NCBI GenBank assembly: GCA_015183035.1
Contig: JACZZP010000006.1
Coordinates: 2,356,001 to 2,420,000 of the forward strand
Source of the DNA: Meloidogyne chitwoodi
Lineage: Eukaryota; Nematoda; Chromadorea; Rhabditida; Meloidogynidae
Reading direction: 5' to 3'
Length of the DNA: 64,000 nt
Part shown: positions 32,590 through 44,599 of the stretch, one piece after another
How the letters are laid out: every line of letters starts with the position of its first letter
Position numbering within the stretch: position 1 is the stretch's first letter
Notes under the pieces: model-generated
What the model was told of the DNA's origin: nothing
Database searches by the model: none
Seen by the model: the letters and a program-made list of their open reading frames with translations, nothing else
Translations under genes and position numbers: made by a program

Positions 32590-35500
32590 TCATTTTTTAC
32601 TTTTCTTTTCATCCTCTTTTTCTTTGCTCTTCAAGATCACGATTCCCTCTAATACTGGTGTCAATGGAACAACTAAAAAATATGCAAAATTTTCAAAGAA
32701 ATCCCAACTCGCTTACAATCGTCATCAGCAAGTTCAGCCCTTTCTCCATATCCTAATAGTACAGGTGTTGAATGAGTTTGGAATCCAGTGATTGCACGAG
32801 GCTTTCCTGCTTGAGCAACAACATCAACAGCTTGGCCAACACGAACTTGCACCTTTATAAATTTAAATCAACTTTCTCCTCATCAATCATTAAAAAACAA
32901 ATTAAATAAAAACTAACTGATTTTTGAACCAATTCATTCTTGTCCTTTTCATCTTGTACAACAGTTATTAACATTCGAGGTTGAATAGCGGCAACCAATG
33001 AGAAAAGTAAATAATGTTGTTTGCCATTAAGTACAGCTAAAGAATGATACAATAAATATAGAAAAAAAATTAACAAATAAAACTTTGTTCAGAGTCTATG
33101 AAAGCCAAACAAACACAAAGCAATGCTCCTACCACAGTTGGACAAATTAGTTGACGATCAGAATGAAATGGGTTTAATGTCATTGTGCCTTTACCCAAAT
33201 GGATTAGGCCTTGAGCAATTCGTAAAAGAATCATTGTTTTCTAAAATATTTAAATAAATTTAATTTTTCTTGGTTAATCTTAAACCTGATCTCTTGAATG
33301 ATATGTAGCTAATTGTCGTAACATTGTCAGTACTCGAGCATTGTTAGTTCCAGCACCTACTAACCCCAAAGCAAATATTGCATTTCGTGCTGTCTCTGCA
33401 TCCGAATCGTGACTATATTTGCTGAGTGTTTCAATAACTGTTAATTGAGGATTTGATGGACTCAATAAGGCAAGTGCTAAAGGAACAGCACGTCGAATTA
33501 TTGGTTCTCCATAGCGATACTTAAAAAAAGAATTTAATCTTTTCTAATTAATTAAGCAAACCAAATGTCCAAATTGTCGAAGACACATTTGTGATCCAAT
33601 ATCCTCACCCATAGCAACAAGTGCAATACCGAGAACAGCTACAGCCTGACTCAAACACTCCCCAGCAACTTCTTCAGTCTTTGAATGTGTTTTTGTAGAA
33701 TTTGAGGTATTATTAGCATCCCCCTCATCTGCATCACCATTGGCGGATGCTGAAGGAGCAGTAATGTCAGGCAGAGGAGCACCAGAAGGTAATTTAGTTT
33801 TCGACTGAAGACAATTTTAATAAGAGATACTTTTTTAAAAATCAAAAACCTCTTCTTTTTGTGCTTCTTTTTCATAATGTTCAGAACAAATATGCAACAT
33901 TTCCTGCACTTTTAATACATTACCAGTTCCAGCATATGCACAAACATCTACCAAAGTTGAAGCAATTTTTCCAAATGGATCAGAAAGTGCACGAAGAGGT
34001 TCAAGTATTGTCTCATCACATTCATTTTGTCTTCCTTAAAGTTCAAAAAATAAATAAAATATTTGTTAAAAAATACCCAAAAATATAAGCCCAATTCCAA
34101 GAGCAACTAAACGCATATTTACATCTTTTAAATCAACACCACTCATTAAATAAGTAAGCAATTCGCAAACAATTTCATTATTTTCTCTGCCTGTTCCAAT
34201 TAAAATAAATCCGAGAGATAACGCAGCCAATCCTTTAACTTCTGCTTGATCAGTCAATAATTGATCGTCAGATATAACCTTTTTTAAAAAAATTAATTTC
34301 AAAATTTGACAAAATAAAACCTTTCTTAAACTCTGCACAACACTTTCCTCTGGATCAATAACCGTCTGTCTTTTGCTATTTGCATAAGCTAATCCTAGAC
34401 CAAATATTGAAGCAACTCGTAAAGGTAACTGTTCACTAAAAAGAAAATCTTGAAGAATGGCAAAGGCAGGATCAACTTCAGGATCTTGAACGCCAGAGAA
34501 AACGATACCCGTAGCAAATAAAGCTCCAGCCTTGAAAATTAAAAGAACGTATTCAAAAAAAATTAAAATTAGTTTACTTTAACATAAATATCCTTAGATT
34601 GTGTATGAATTTCAAAATTGTTGAGCGAATCCACATTCCAATGATGAATAAGTCCAAATGTAGCAGTAGTAGAGAAGGCAGCTAAATTAATAAAATTTAA
34701 AAAATTCTCATTTTTAAATACTAACCCCATTCCTTGTGTTTAGCTAACCAATCATTAGTGCTTTTTTCATCTTTGAAAAATGCATCAGTACCAAATCCAG
34801 AATTAACAAAACCATTTACGAAAGAAGAGGCCAAATTTTGAAGTGTCATATTTTTCACTTGTTGAGTAGCAAAAGGTCGATTTGGCTCCAAATAAGTTTT
34901 ATAAACCTCTTCCGGTGTTTTTGGCGTCATCAAATCCAATTCGCGGGCAAATGCAAGGAAGTTTTTATTTAAATAAAAATTGGCATTTAATTGGGAAAGC
35001 AATTGATCTTCAACTTCCAAAAAAATTTGCTGTCTTCCGAGCATTAGAGCCATTTGCATTTTTATAGCACTGGAAATGAGGCCAAAATTCGTTAAAAAAC
35101 AAAGAAACCTATCATTTGTTGATCCAAAAATTGTTTCAATAGCACTAGTATCATTAGTTCTCATTGCACAACGTAAAGCTTCAACTGTCCTACCAAAGTG
35201 AATATACAAATCTTTTGCCATATTAATTAAACTAATGTTATCCGGATCAGGAATAAAAGGAGCACAACTAAAAGAAAGTTTTTATGAAAAATTAAACAAC
35301 AAATTTAAATTAAAACACTGTTTAATATAATAAATATAAACCTCAAAATATAAAGACAAATTCTTTCATAGTCCAAATGTTCCAATTTCTGAGCCATCTC
35401 TTTAAGGAGATCAATTCTTTCAACTTCCATTAATAAATCACAAGCCTCAATTTCAGCATTATTTGTCAAATTATGTCGAACAAGTTCTTTAATTTTTGGC

Positions 35501-35667
35501 AAAATTGTTTCTTCACGATAAAGATTATCTTCTTGACTTTCGCTGTCATGATTTTGCCAATCTTGAACTAAATCCAAAGCTTTTCTTCGAAATTCATAAT
35601 CTGGGTCTGGTTTAATTTCTGCAGTTACAGCTTCCTTAGTAGTATCGGTAGCTCCAGCTGGTGGCAT
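32590..35667 (-). CDS. rpn-1: 26S proteasome regulatory subunit RPN1 (PSMD2), N-terminus shortened
   Basis: Twelve exons from 35667-35342 to 32672-32590 give 846 codons plus stop. RPN1 is the scaffold of the 19S base that binds ubiquitin-like shuttle factors. Matching segments include [51 protein letters not shown] and [50 protein letters not shown] and the C-terminal [15 protein letters not shown] plus [13 protein letters not shown] also match. Compared with human PSMD2 the conserved region starts about 140 residues late. Before it there is only a short leader ([18 protein letters not shown]), and I found no exon upstream that supplies the missing part. The insert after QKEE (exon 7) is Ser/Asp-rich. 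Divergent from pyruvate kinase over about 600 nt. Confidence 0.93.
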
Positions 35668-36265
35668 TTAAAAAAAATTTTTGTAGATAATTGAATTATA
35701 ACCTAAATTTAGAGTAAAAATTTGATTAAGAAAAATAATTACTCAAAATTAAAATTGTCATCTTTTTTTAAATTTAGCTTAACAAGGCCATTCGGGCGCC
35801 CATTATAAAAAAAGCCTTTATGTAGCAAAGAATTTCTTAATGGCGTTGCTCTAACCGTCTCGCAAAGAGAAAAATGAAATCATCATTTTCTCTCATTATT
35901 TACTCTGCTTCTTTTCCCGTTCTCTTAATTTCCACTCTCTTTTTATTCTCTGAATAATTCGCCGTGACGCGTGCCGACTAGACGCGACCAACTTGTAAAT
36001 AGTATTTTAAATAGAGAGAATTTGAGATCAAAAGAAAACTATAGACTATTTGACAAATTGGCCAGCACAAATCGTACGAGTCCCCAAATTTTTGCTCAAA
36101 CAAAAATAAAAATTTAATCTTTTTATGCATGTCATTCGATATATTTTTTGATCTTACGTTCTTATTCTTGACGAGAAGAACAGAAATGATGAAAGAATTT
36201 TTATCCTTAAAATATAACTAATACAAATATATTTATTTTTATAGAATTATTTTAAGATCTTAATT
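35668..36265. promoter_or_regulatory. divergent promoter interval rpn-1 / pyruvate kinase
   Basis: About 600 nt between two divergent start codons. It must contain both promoters. No core motif can be named, and I found no exon here for the missing rpn-1 N-terminus. Confidence 0.45.
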
Positions 36266-38236
36266 ATGATGGAGAAATCTCTAGCTAATACAAGTTTAGA
36301 GCATATTTCTCGTTTAAATGTTACAACTCGTCCTTATTCTGTTCGAAAAACTGGCATTATTTGCACTATTGGTATATTTTTTATTTTATTTTATTTTATT
36401 TTTTCTTTTAAAATTTAATTAAAGGGCCAGCATGTCGTTCTGTTGAGATGCTAAAGAAAATGATTGAAAATGGTATGAATGTTGCTCGTATGAATTTTTC
36501 TCATGGAGATCATGAAGTTTATTATAATTTTATTTTTGTGGACATTTATAATTCAAGTATCACGGAGGAACGATAAAAAATGTTCGAGAAGCAGCCAACA
36601 GCTTTAATCCGCCTAAACTTGTAGCAATTGCTCTCGATACTAAAGGCCCTGAAATTCGGACTGGATTGCTCGCTGGGGTATTTCATATAACAATTTAAAA
36701 AAATATTTTTAAAGGGTGGATCGGCAGAGGTTACACTTGAAAAAGATGCTTCTATCCGTCTTACGACAGATCCTGCATTTGAAAAATCTTCAACTGGCGT
36801 TTGCCTTTATGTTGATTATAAGAATATTGTTAATGTTGTGAAAGTTGGTTCACGTGTTTTTATTGATGATGGATTAATCTCTCTTATTGTCGAGGAAATT
36901 TCTAGTTAATTTTATTAAAATTAAATTTAAAATTTTTTTAAAAAAAGGTGACGGTGCTGTTTCTTGCAAAGTAGAAAATGGTGGAAAGTTAGGAAGCCGT
37001 AAAGGAGTTAATCTTCCAGGTACTGCTGTTGATTTGCCTGCAGTTTCGGAAAAGGATACAAATGATTTACTTTTTGGAGTTGAACAGGTTTAAAAATTTT
37101 TTATTTTTTAATGTTTTCTAAAGGGTGTTGATATTATTTTTGCTTCATTTATACGTGATGCAAGTGCAATTCACACAATTCGTCAAGTGCTTGGAGAAAA
37201 GGGGAAAAATATTAAAATTATTTCAAAAATAGAAAATCAACAGGGAGTTGATAATGCTGATGAAATGTAAATTATTTAATTTATAATTATTTTTTTTTTA
37301 AAGAATTGAAGCATCTGATGGTGTTATGGTTGCCCGTGGAGATTTGGGGATTGAAATTCCGGCCGAGAAAGTATTTATTGCACAAAAGATGTTGATCTCA
37401 AAATGTAATATTGCTGGAAAACCTGTCATTTGTGCAACTCAAATGCTTGAATCTATGGTTTTTTTTAATAATATTTTTTAATTTTTTAAAATTTTTAAGG
37501 TTACTAAACCTCGTCCTACACGTTAGTATTTTTTTAAATTTAAATTTTGATCAAATTCATTTTTATAGGTGCTGAGGGTAGTGATGTAGCAAACGCTGTT
37601 TTAGACGGTGCTGATTGTGTCATGCTTTCCGGTGAGACAGCAAAGGGTGAATATCCAATTGAAACTCTCATCACTATGCACAATGTAAATTAAATTTTAA
37701 ATTTTTTTATTACCTTTTTCTGCCTTTAAAGATTTGCAAAGAGGCAGAATCAGCATTTTTCCACGCTAAATTCTTCGAGGAAATTTTGAAAAATACAAAA
37801 AAGCCAGCAGACAAAACACAAACGATTGCAATCGCAGCCACCTCCGCAGCAGTTTCGTGTCGTGCCAGTGCTATCGTGGTTATGACAACAACGGGAAAGT
37901 CAGCGATTGATTGTTCACGTTATAAACCTCCAATTCCAATTATTGCTGTTTCTCGAAACGATCAAGTTGCTCGGCAATTACATCTTTATCAAGGAATATT
38001 TCCAATTCATTATCGCAAAATGGAACGAGAGCCAGACTGGACAACTGATTTAGAGAAACGTATTGAAGCTGGAATTGATGAGGGAAAAGCTAAAGGTTTT
38101 ATTCGTACTGGAGATATTGTTGTAATAATTACTGGATGGCGTACTGGTAATTTTTTAAGAATTTTTTTAATTTAAATAATAATTTTTTACAGGTTCTGGT
38201 GCAACAAACACTCTACGTTTAAAAGAGATTGAATAA
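36266..38236 (+). CDS. pyk: pyruvate kinase
   Basis: Eleven exons, 36266-36371 through 38193-38236, give 513 codons plus stop. It catalyses phosphoenolpyruvate + ADP to pyruvate + ATP in the cytosol. Key motifs are [37 protein letters not shown] and [14 protein letters not shown]. The active-site region is [18 protein letters not shown], then [18 protein letters not shown] with the K-E and E-D metal-binding acidic residues. The fructose-bisphosphate-binding C-domain ends [18 protein letters not shown]. Exon 8 (37500-37521) is only 22 nt and encodes the conserved TKPRPT loop, one of the smallest exons in the window. Length is normal for animal PK. Confidence 0.96.
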
Positions 38237-38632
38237 AAATGTGTGAAGAAGAAAATTAAATATTTTAGGAAATGAAATAATATTTTTGGTTTATTTTTTT
38301 TAATTATCTAGTTTATTTAATTATTCCAGTCATATTTAATTATATGAAACGAGTAATTTTTTGTGCCGTAGTAAAAATTTTTGAGTTGATTATTTAAATT
38401 TGTTTATTGTTTCAAATATTCTGTTTTCAAAAAAATCATAATTTGATCGATTTCTCTCTATTTTGAGAATTAGACCTGTACTCAAAGAATGATGAAAAGG
38501 ACATAAATTTAAGAGGAAATGATTTATAAATTGGTACAAATTTATAATTTTATTTAAAAAAACAAGAAAATTTAATAAATTAAATATTTTTTAACAATTT
38601 TTTTTACTTGAGATTTTTCAAAAATCTGCCTT
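38237..38632. other. intergenic
   Basis: Gap between the convergent pyruvate kinase and coiled-coil copy C. A+T-rich, nothing recognised; it should contain both 3' ends. Confidence 0.5.
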
Positions 38633-40267
38633 TCAGTCGTGTCCACCTGCACCACCGACATCGTTTTCACGCGGAGCAGCTAAATTCATAATTTAATTTT
38701 TATATGAAATTTAAATTAAAAAATGAAGATGCTCGCCTAACCTTCAAACGAAAATTAAAATGGTTTTAAAAAGCTCAAAGCGATAAAATAATTGCTTACT
38801 TGAAGACAATAATAAAAAACCATTACCATTTGGAGGCTGCCACTGTGGATTACCAATTCTGCCAGTCAACTAAAAAATAAAATATTGATTATAATAAAAA
38901 GTCAAAAAATACATTTGCGAGAGCCAATATAGTAAGTTGCGTTGTTTGATTGTGATGCGTTTCGATAGTGTTTAAGCGTTGGGCGATTCGCTCAGTTGCC
39001 TGATTATGATCCGCTTCGATAGCGTCCAGGCGTTGGGTGATTCGCACAGTTGCCTGATTATGATCCGCTTCGATAGCGTCCAGGCGTTGGGTGATTCGCA
39101 CAGTTGCCTGATTATGATCCGCTTCGATAGTGTCCAGGCGTTGGGTGATTCGCTCAAGAATAACCGCATTTTGTCGCAATTGTTCTGCCACTTGCTCCAT
39201 TTTAAATTTATTCTGAAATAAAAATGTATTTTATTTAAAAAATAACAGGTAAGCGTAAAGGTACTTACGTATTATCCCTACGCACTTTTGCGGACAAAGT
39301 TTTTGCGGACAAATTTATTTATTTTCCTCCTTCCTTCAAATATAGTTGTCACTCAAATTCAAAATTAAATTTGATGGATAATAAATATGAAAGTTAAGAA
39401 TAAATGTTATTTTACCATTTCTATTACAGTTTATTAGCTATTTTTTTATAATGAAAATTTGGGATTTGCCAACAACTGAAAAAGATGCCATCGAATTCTT
39501 ACAAGATCGTGGTCTTCTACACAAAACTAGAGTTTGTCGCGATGGACATGAAATGAAACTTTATCACAAACAACGTCCAGTTTGGGAATGTAGGAGATGT
39601 CGTCAACAACAAGGTGTTCGCAGTGGCAACTGGTTCAGCAATACGAAACTTTCATTTGTTACAATTGTGCGATTCATCTATTGCTGGGCTAAAGAAATCG
39701 AGGAAGCTGGATTTGAACATTTCAAAGTCAACCACAAGTAAGCGTAGTTATTTTTTAAAATTGAAAACATTGGGAATACCAAACTTTGTTTAGGTACAAC
39801 TTCGTAGACCCCGAAACTGGATGTAATACTCAAAAAGTGGAAAGGATGTGGGGCAGTGCCAAATGGCGTAATAAGAAGCATCGAGGTACAGCACGTCATC
39901 ATTTAGAGAGTTATTTTGCTGAGTTTATGTGGAGGAAAATGATTGGTGATGGAGACGTTTTTGAAGAAATTATACTTGCTTGGGGAAAATATTGGGCATT
40001 GGATTGATTTTTTGTAATTGTTTTATATAAATAAATAAATTTGTCCGCAAAAACTTTGTCCGCAAAAGTGCGTAGGGATAATACGTAAGTACCAGCGTAA
40101 ATTCTAAAATATGTAAAAAATATGATTTAAGTTACGCTAATTTCACACCAAAAATCGGGAACTTTTTAAAACAACTAAGATTATAAACAGAATCTTACCC
40201 TATTAGAATGAGTCAAAGAACAATCTCTAAATTTACGTGTCAACATTTTTAGTTTAATTTTCGGCAT
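38633..40267 (-). CDS. coiled-coil repeat family, copy C (Merlin element in intron 1)
   Basis: Exons 40267-40199, 39212-38913, 38869-38827 and 38679-38633 give 152 codons plus stop with phases 0, 0, 1, as in copies B and E. Exon 1 is short (MPKIKLKMLTRKFRDCSLTH), matching the end of exon 1 in B and E (LKMSEVKCRDGYLIH). Exon 2 is a coil with 18-residue tandem units (RITQRLDAIEADHNQATV) repeated about four times, 54 bp each and nearly identical as DNA. Exon 3 is LTGRIGNPQWQPPNG, and exon 4 is AAPRENDVGGAGGHD. Upstream DNA aligns with the start-codon region of copy B, but the ancestral ATG reads ATT here, so the protein must start lower down. Intron 1 is enlarged to about 1 kb by a transposon. 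Function unknown. Confidence 0.65.
39260..40093 (+). mobile_element. Merlin-type (IS1016/ISXO2-like) DNA transposon with 62-bp perfect TIRs
   Basis: The 62 nt at 39260-39321 are the exact reverse complement of 40032-40093 (outer end ggtacttacgtattatccct). The flanking octamer AGCGTAAA occurs at 39252-39259 and again at 40094-40101, an 8-bp target-site duplication as expected for Merlin. The element is 834 bp and carries one two-exon transposase-derived frame. Perfect TIRs and TSD indicate a recent insertion into intron 1 of coiled-coil copy C. Confidence 0.95.
39451..40007 (+). CDS. internally deleted ISXO2-like transposase
   Basis: Exons 39451-39737 and 39794-40007 give 166 codons plus stop. 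The N-terminal part has the zinc-ribbon of IS1595/ISXO2 transposases (CRDGHEMKLYHKQRPVWECRRC; Cys-x-x-x-x-x pattern with CRRC). It is followed by a helix ending IYCWAKEIEEAGFEHFKVNH, then NFVDPETGCNTQKVERMWG and RGTARHHLESYFAEFMWRKM. In full-length relatives more than 100 residues carrying the first two catalytic Asp lie between the helix and HFxVNH. Here they are absent, yet the frame is kept. Only the C-terminal acidic residue of the catalytic triad (VERMW) remains, so it cannot transpose by itself. It might still bind TIRs. Confidence 0.88.
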
Positions 40268-40800
40268 TTTTCTTTTTCGAAAGAAGCGTAGCTATTTTTT
40301 GATAATTTTCACTTTTACGTCGTTTAGAGAAATAATTTTTTAGATGACAAAAATAGTTAATTTATGAATTATTTGTTAAATTAACATGTTTTTTTACTTC
40401 TGAATTGTACAACGCGAGATTTTCAAATAATCAAAAATGTTGACAAATAAAACGATTTAAGTAAATTTTGTGAAAATTATATTTTTTAAGATAAACACAT
40501 ATGTAGTAGAAATGGAGAAAATGAAAAGAGGAAAAATGTAAATCGATTTTATTCTACTATTTATAATTCCAGCTATTAAACTATTTTCCTTTTCTTTTGT
40601 TCTATTGTCAGTATATTTCTTTATCTAATGGTGTAGAGAAAACGACAGTTTCATCTTTTAGCTACAAGCCAGTTTGTCGCAAACTTTTAACAAAAATATT
40701 TTCTGAATGCCTCGAGTGATTTTGACATTTTTTATTAAAATAACTCGTGTTTTTTCGTTTAAATTTTCCTTTTAATTTTAGCATTTCTTTTTTTTATGGA
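40268..40800. promoter_or_regulatory. 5' flank shared by coiled-coil genes and AMOT-like promoter
   Basis: 40268-40700 aligns along its length with 60584-60900 (5' flank of copy D) in the same orientation. Parts such as gttgacaaataaaacgattt (40440) reappear inverted at about 45440 upstream of copy E. The right end should hold the AMOT-like promoter, and a T-rich AG at 40779-40780 lies 20 nt before that gene's ATG, consistent with spliced-leader addition. Confidence 0.55.
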
Positions 40801-43800
40801 ATGAAAGGAAAAAATAACAGTTCAAATATTGCATCTTCATGGCCAATAATTGTAAACGAACAAGCACTTACTGAGGCTAGTATTTTGCCTCATTTGTTAC
40901 ACGAAGCTAACGAACAGGCACAACAACAAGTTTTTGAAACTAGTGGAACTATGCATAATTCAAAAGGTTTATAAATTAAATTTTTAACTTTTAAATAATT
41001 TTAAAGAGGAAATCTGTGATGATGATCAATTACAAAATATGATTGAAAATTATAGTAAGCATGTAATCAAACAAACACAAAATGAACAACAACAAAAAGA
41101 GCAAAATAAGAAAAATTCGGTTACAACCGCAGAAAGAAGTACTAGTCATTTACAGAAAAAGTTTTTTGTTTTTGTTTAATTTTCTAGTCAATTTTTTAGA
41201 ATTACTGCACAACAACAGCAGACACCTATGAGTCATTCACATCCCTGCCTTTTCCTGGATGGTGCAAAATCAAATGAAGAACATACAAAGAGGTTTAATT
41301 TAGAGTTTTTTTAAGGGAGGTGAGGTATTGGAAGAATAAAAAGGTCTTTTTTTAAGGATTGATACTTTAACTAATAATCATCATCAACAGTCTTCTCCCA
41401 CCACAACAAATGTTGTTTTATTTAAAAATAATTTATATAAATCTGAAAGTGATAGAACAGAGAAAATATCATCTTCTTCTTCTACTAGACAAATTGTTGA
41501 AAATGATAATAATAATAAATATTTGAATGAAGTACAACAAAATAATGAACAAAACATCTCTTTAAATCAACAAAAACAACAAATTGGTTTATTTTTTTAT
41601 TTTAAAATATTTTAAAATTTAAAAAATATAGAAAAATTACAACGTAAATGCAGTCGATTAGAACAATTAGACTCTGCTTATCGTAAAATTGAACGTGATT
41701 ATGAACAAATGCTTTGTCAACAAGAAAGACGTGAAGAATTGGGCCGAATAGCAATACAAAAATTGGAACATCAACTTCATGTATTAGATGCAGAAAATGA
41801 ACAATTACGTGCACAAAATGCAAATATTGGGGCAATATTTGGATGTAATAATTCTACTGGACAAAGGTCACGTGGAGGTGTTGATGGAGATGCTAATGAC
41901 CAACAAATACATTTTTTGTTAAATGAATTAATTCCAAAAAATAACGAATTGCTGGTAATACAAGAAAGGCAAAGGCTTGAATTAGACGCTCAAAGTGCTA
42001 CTTTGGAAGAACAAAGGACGCATATCGAAGTTTTGGAAAAAGCTCTTGCTAATGCACAAGAAAGATTGGCAGCTAAGGAACGTTCTGCAATTGATGCTGC
42101 TGCAGTTATTGATAAATGTTCTCATTTACAAAGGTTTATTTAAAAATTAATTCTTAAATTTTTGATGACCTGATTTTTCTTTGAATTTATTTTTCTCTTT
42201 AGAATATTACAAGAAGCATTGGAAGACAAGCAACGTCAAAAAGAACAGCATGGACGTCAAGTAGCCCAATTAGAAATGGAATTAACTCAATTACGTCTTC
42301 AACTTGCCAAAGAAAATAATTCACAAGCAATAGGAAGTTTAGGACGTAAAGGTGGTGCAATGACAGCTGCGGGGGCAGCTAATAATGAAGCAACTGATGA
42401 AACATTAAAATTGAAAAAAGAATTAAATCAAAAAGAAGAACGTATTTCTCAATTGGAATCAAGTTTGCTTCAAATACAAAGAAGATGTGGAAATGGAGAA
42501 CAAAGAAATATATCAAGAAATGGAAATAATGAAATTGAAACAATGTCAAATATTCGTTGGGAATTTGAAAAAGCAGAAAAAGAAAGAAGAATACAAGAAT
42601 TACTAGATGATAAAATGAGAATACAAATGCAATGGGCAGAAGAACGTAGATCATTAGATGTTAGAGTAAGACTGCTTGAAAAGGATTTACGTCATTTTAT
42701 GGGAAGTCAAAGTTCTTTAGCTAGTTCTGGAGGAGGCGGTTGTGGTGGTTATTATCCTTCTGAATTGGTTCCTTTTTTAATTATTTTAAATAAAATTATT
42801 CTTTAAGAATGAACACAACAGCCCTTTTTCATCAATTCGTGGGCCAAAATCTCTATCTTATCTTCAGCACCGTTCAACTGCTGAATTACCAACAAGTGCT
42901 CGTGGGGCTGCTATTTATGATGAGAGGATTGCTTCTCAGGATGTGATGGCAAGAATGGAAGAACTTGGCCGAAAATTGGCGGAAAAACGAAATAAACTTA
43001 CAGATAGACCACCAACATTAAATCTTCAAAAATCAAGGTTTCTTTTCTTTTTTTAGGATTTTTAAGTGTATTGTTTTTTAGTAATCTTCAAATGAATCGT
43101 GTTGTGCCTAGTGAATTACCTTCACCACAACGGCAACAGCAAAATCGAAGTCAGTCTCGTTCTTCTTCCTCTGAACAACCACCAATTGTTCAAACTGACA
43201 TTTCGCCGGGATCAGAAGACCAACCAGGTACTCCTCTTTATCGTCAAAGTGCTCCTTCCACTGGTTCTTCTAGTAAAAAGTAAAAAAAATCTTTTTTTTA
43301 AATATTAAAGAAAACCTTTGTTTAAGACGATATTTGGTTAATACATCTGCTACCCAGTTAAATAATTATTTGGAACAATTGCCAGAAGCCACAAGGCGAA
43401 GATTAGCTGGAGATCGGATTTCATCCGGTGGATTTCACTTGATGGCTGGAATGGAAAGAAATGGAGGTTTTTTTAAATTAAATTTTTATATAAACCTCTA
43501 CCTTTTTAGGAGCACCCGGACGAAGGGAGGGTGGATGTCGTCGATTATTGCGAGATCACTCAGTAGATGGACGTAAAGGAAATATTGGTGGTACTGAACT
43601 TATTGCACCTCCGCCTCCACCAAATTATCAAGAAGCGGCACAACAACGTAGAGAAGCACAACAACCACCACCTCCCTATCAGGGTCACCAACAATTAAGA
43701 CAAAGTTTTTTTAAGATTTAATTTTTTAATAATAATAATTTAAGTGCACCAAATGGCAAGTATAGAAGAGCCACCAGGTCAAGAGCCCCCACAATTACCC

Positions 43801-43956
43801 CTCACGCCCGCTTATGTTCAACAACAACAACAAAGAAATGGTAAAACAGTTGTTGAGGTTAAAGAAGAGGAAGGAGATTCGGATACCTTAACAGGTCATA
43901 AACAGTTAGTTTTTAGAAGGAGTTCGTTAGGAAATCAAAATCTTATTGATAAATGA
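40801..43956 (+). CDS. long coiled-coil protein, tentatively angiomotin-like
   Basis: Eleven exons (40801-40966, 41007-41160, 41200-41292, 41357-41586, 41632-42133, 42203-42767, 42808-43037, 43082-43279, 43327-43466, 43510-43704, 43745-43956) give 894 codons plus stop. The N-terminal third is Gln/Asn/Ser-rich. Residues about 210-560 form a coiled coil (EKLQRKCSRLEQLDSAYRKI and LEEQRTHIEVLEKALANAQE), and a Pro/Ser-rich tail carries PPPNYQ and PPPPYQ. PY motifs plus this coil recall angiomotins, which bind WW-domain Hippo-pathway proteins, but I cannot exclude another coiled-coil family. The first 240 residues are shared with the chimeric minus-strand gene ending at 51650. A fragment of its 3' exons is repeated at 47285-47640. 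Confidence 0.6.
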
Positions 43957-44365
43957 ATTATTTAAAAATAGAACATTTTTTAATTAAAAATAATTATCTT
44001 TTTTTCATTGACATTCGTGGTAAAAAGGTTCGGCTTAAAAAAGGTCCCAAACAACCCTAAAAATCTGATGTTTTTATTCAAAAAGAACTAAAGCCGAATT
44101 TTATACCAAAATTTTTACTACTACTTAATCCCTATTTTTCACTACTAAATCTATCATTTTGTGGCCATAAGCTCAAAAAAATCTATTTTCTTAAAGTGTG
44201 TCTTAACATTGTATTACAAATCAGCTATGCATTAACTCTATTTAAAGGCTCAAATAAAATTCTATTTTGTAATTTATTTTTATATTTATAACTTAAAAAT
44301 TTATGGGAAAGTATAAATATTTTAGGTTTATAAATGTTAAAAAGTTGAAGGCTTAGTTTGAGCAA

Positions 44366-44590
44366 ATTTATCCATCTAATTTGCACTAAGAAGATGCTGA
44401 ACTACCCGAAAGTGTACGCTCAGGCATTTCTTTTGCCCTAGAAAGCAGAATTTCCTTATTATCTTCCTTTTCTGAACTTTGGAAATAATTTTAAAATATT
44501 TTATAAAAAAATAACCATTAAAAGATTCTGGCAAGTATGTATAGCAAAGAAGTTCCAATATTAATAAAAATTCTAATTGAGCCAATGCTT
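44366..44590 (-). pseudogene. duplicated last exons of the tectonin-like gene
   Basis: About 225 nt almost identical to 47770-47995, the last intron and flanking parts of exons 13-14 of the minus-strand tectonin-like gene. It is cut off at 44590, and no upstream exons follow before the hAT-type element. A stray fragment left by a segmental duplication. Confidence 0.85.
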
Positions 44591-44599
44591 ACATTAGAT

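Noticed and set aside
38972..39221. Additional frames across the 54-bp repeat of copy C on both strands
   Set aside because: Frames stay open because of the in-frame repeat; only the frame continuous with exons 1, 3 and 4 is kept.
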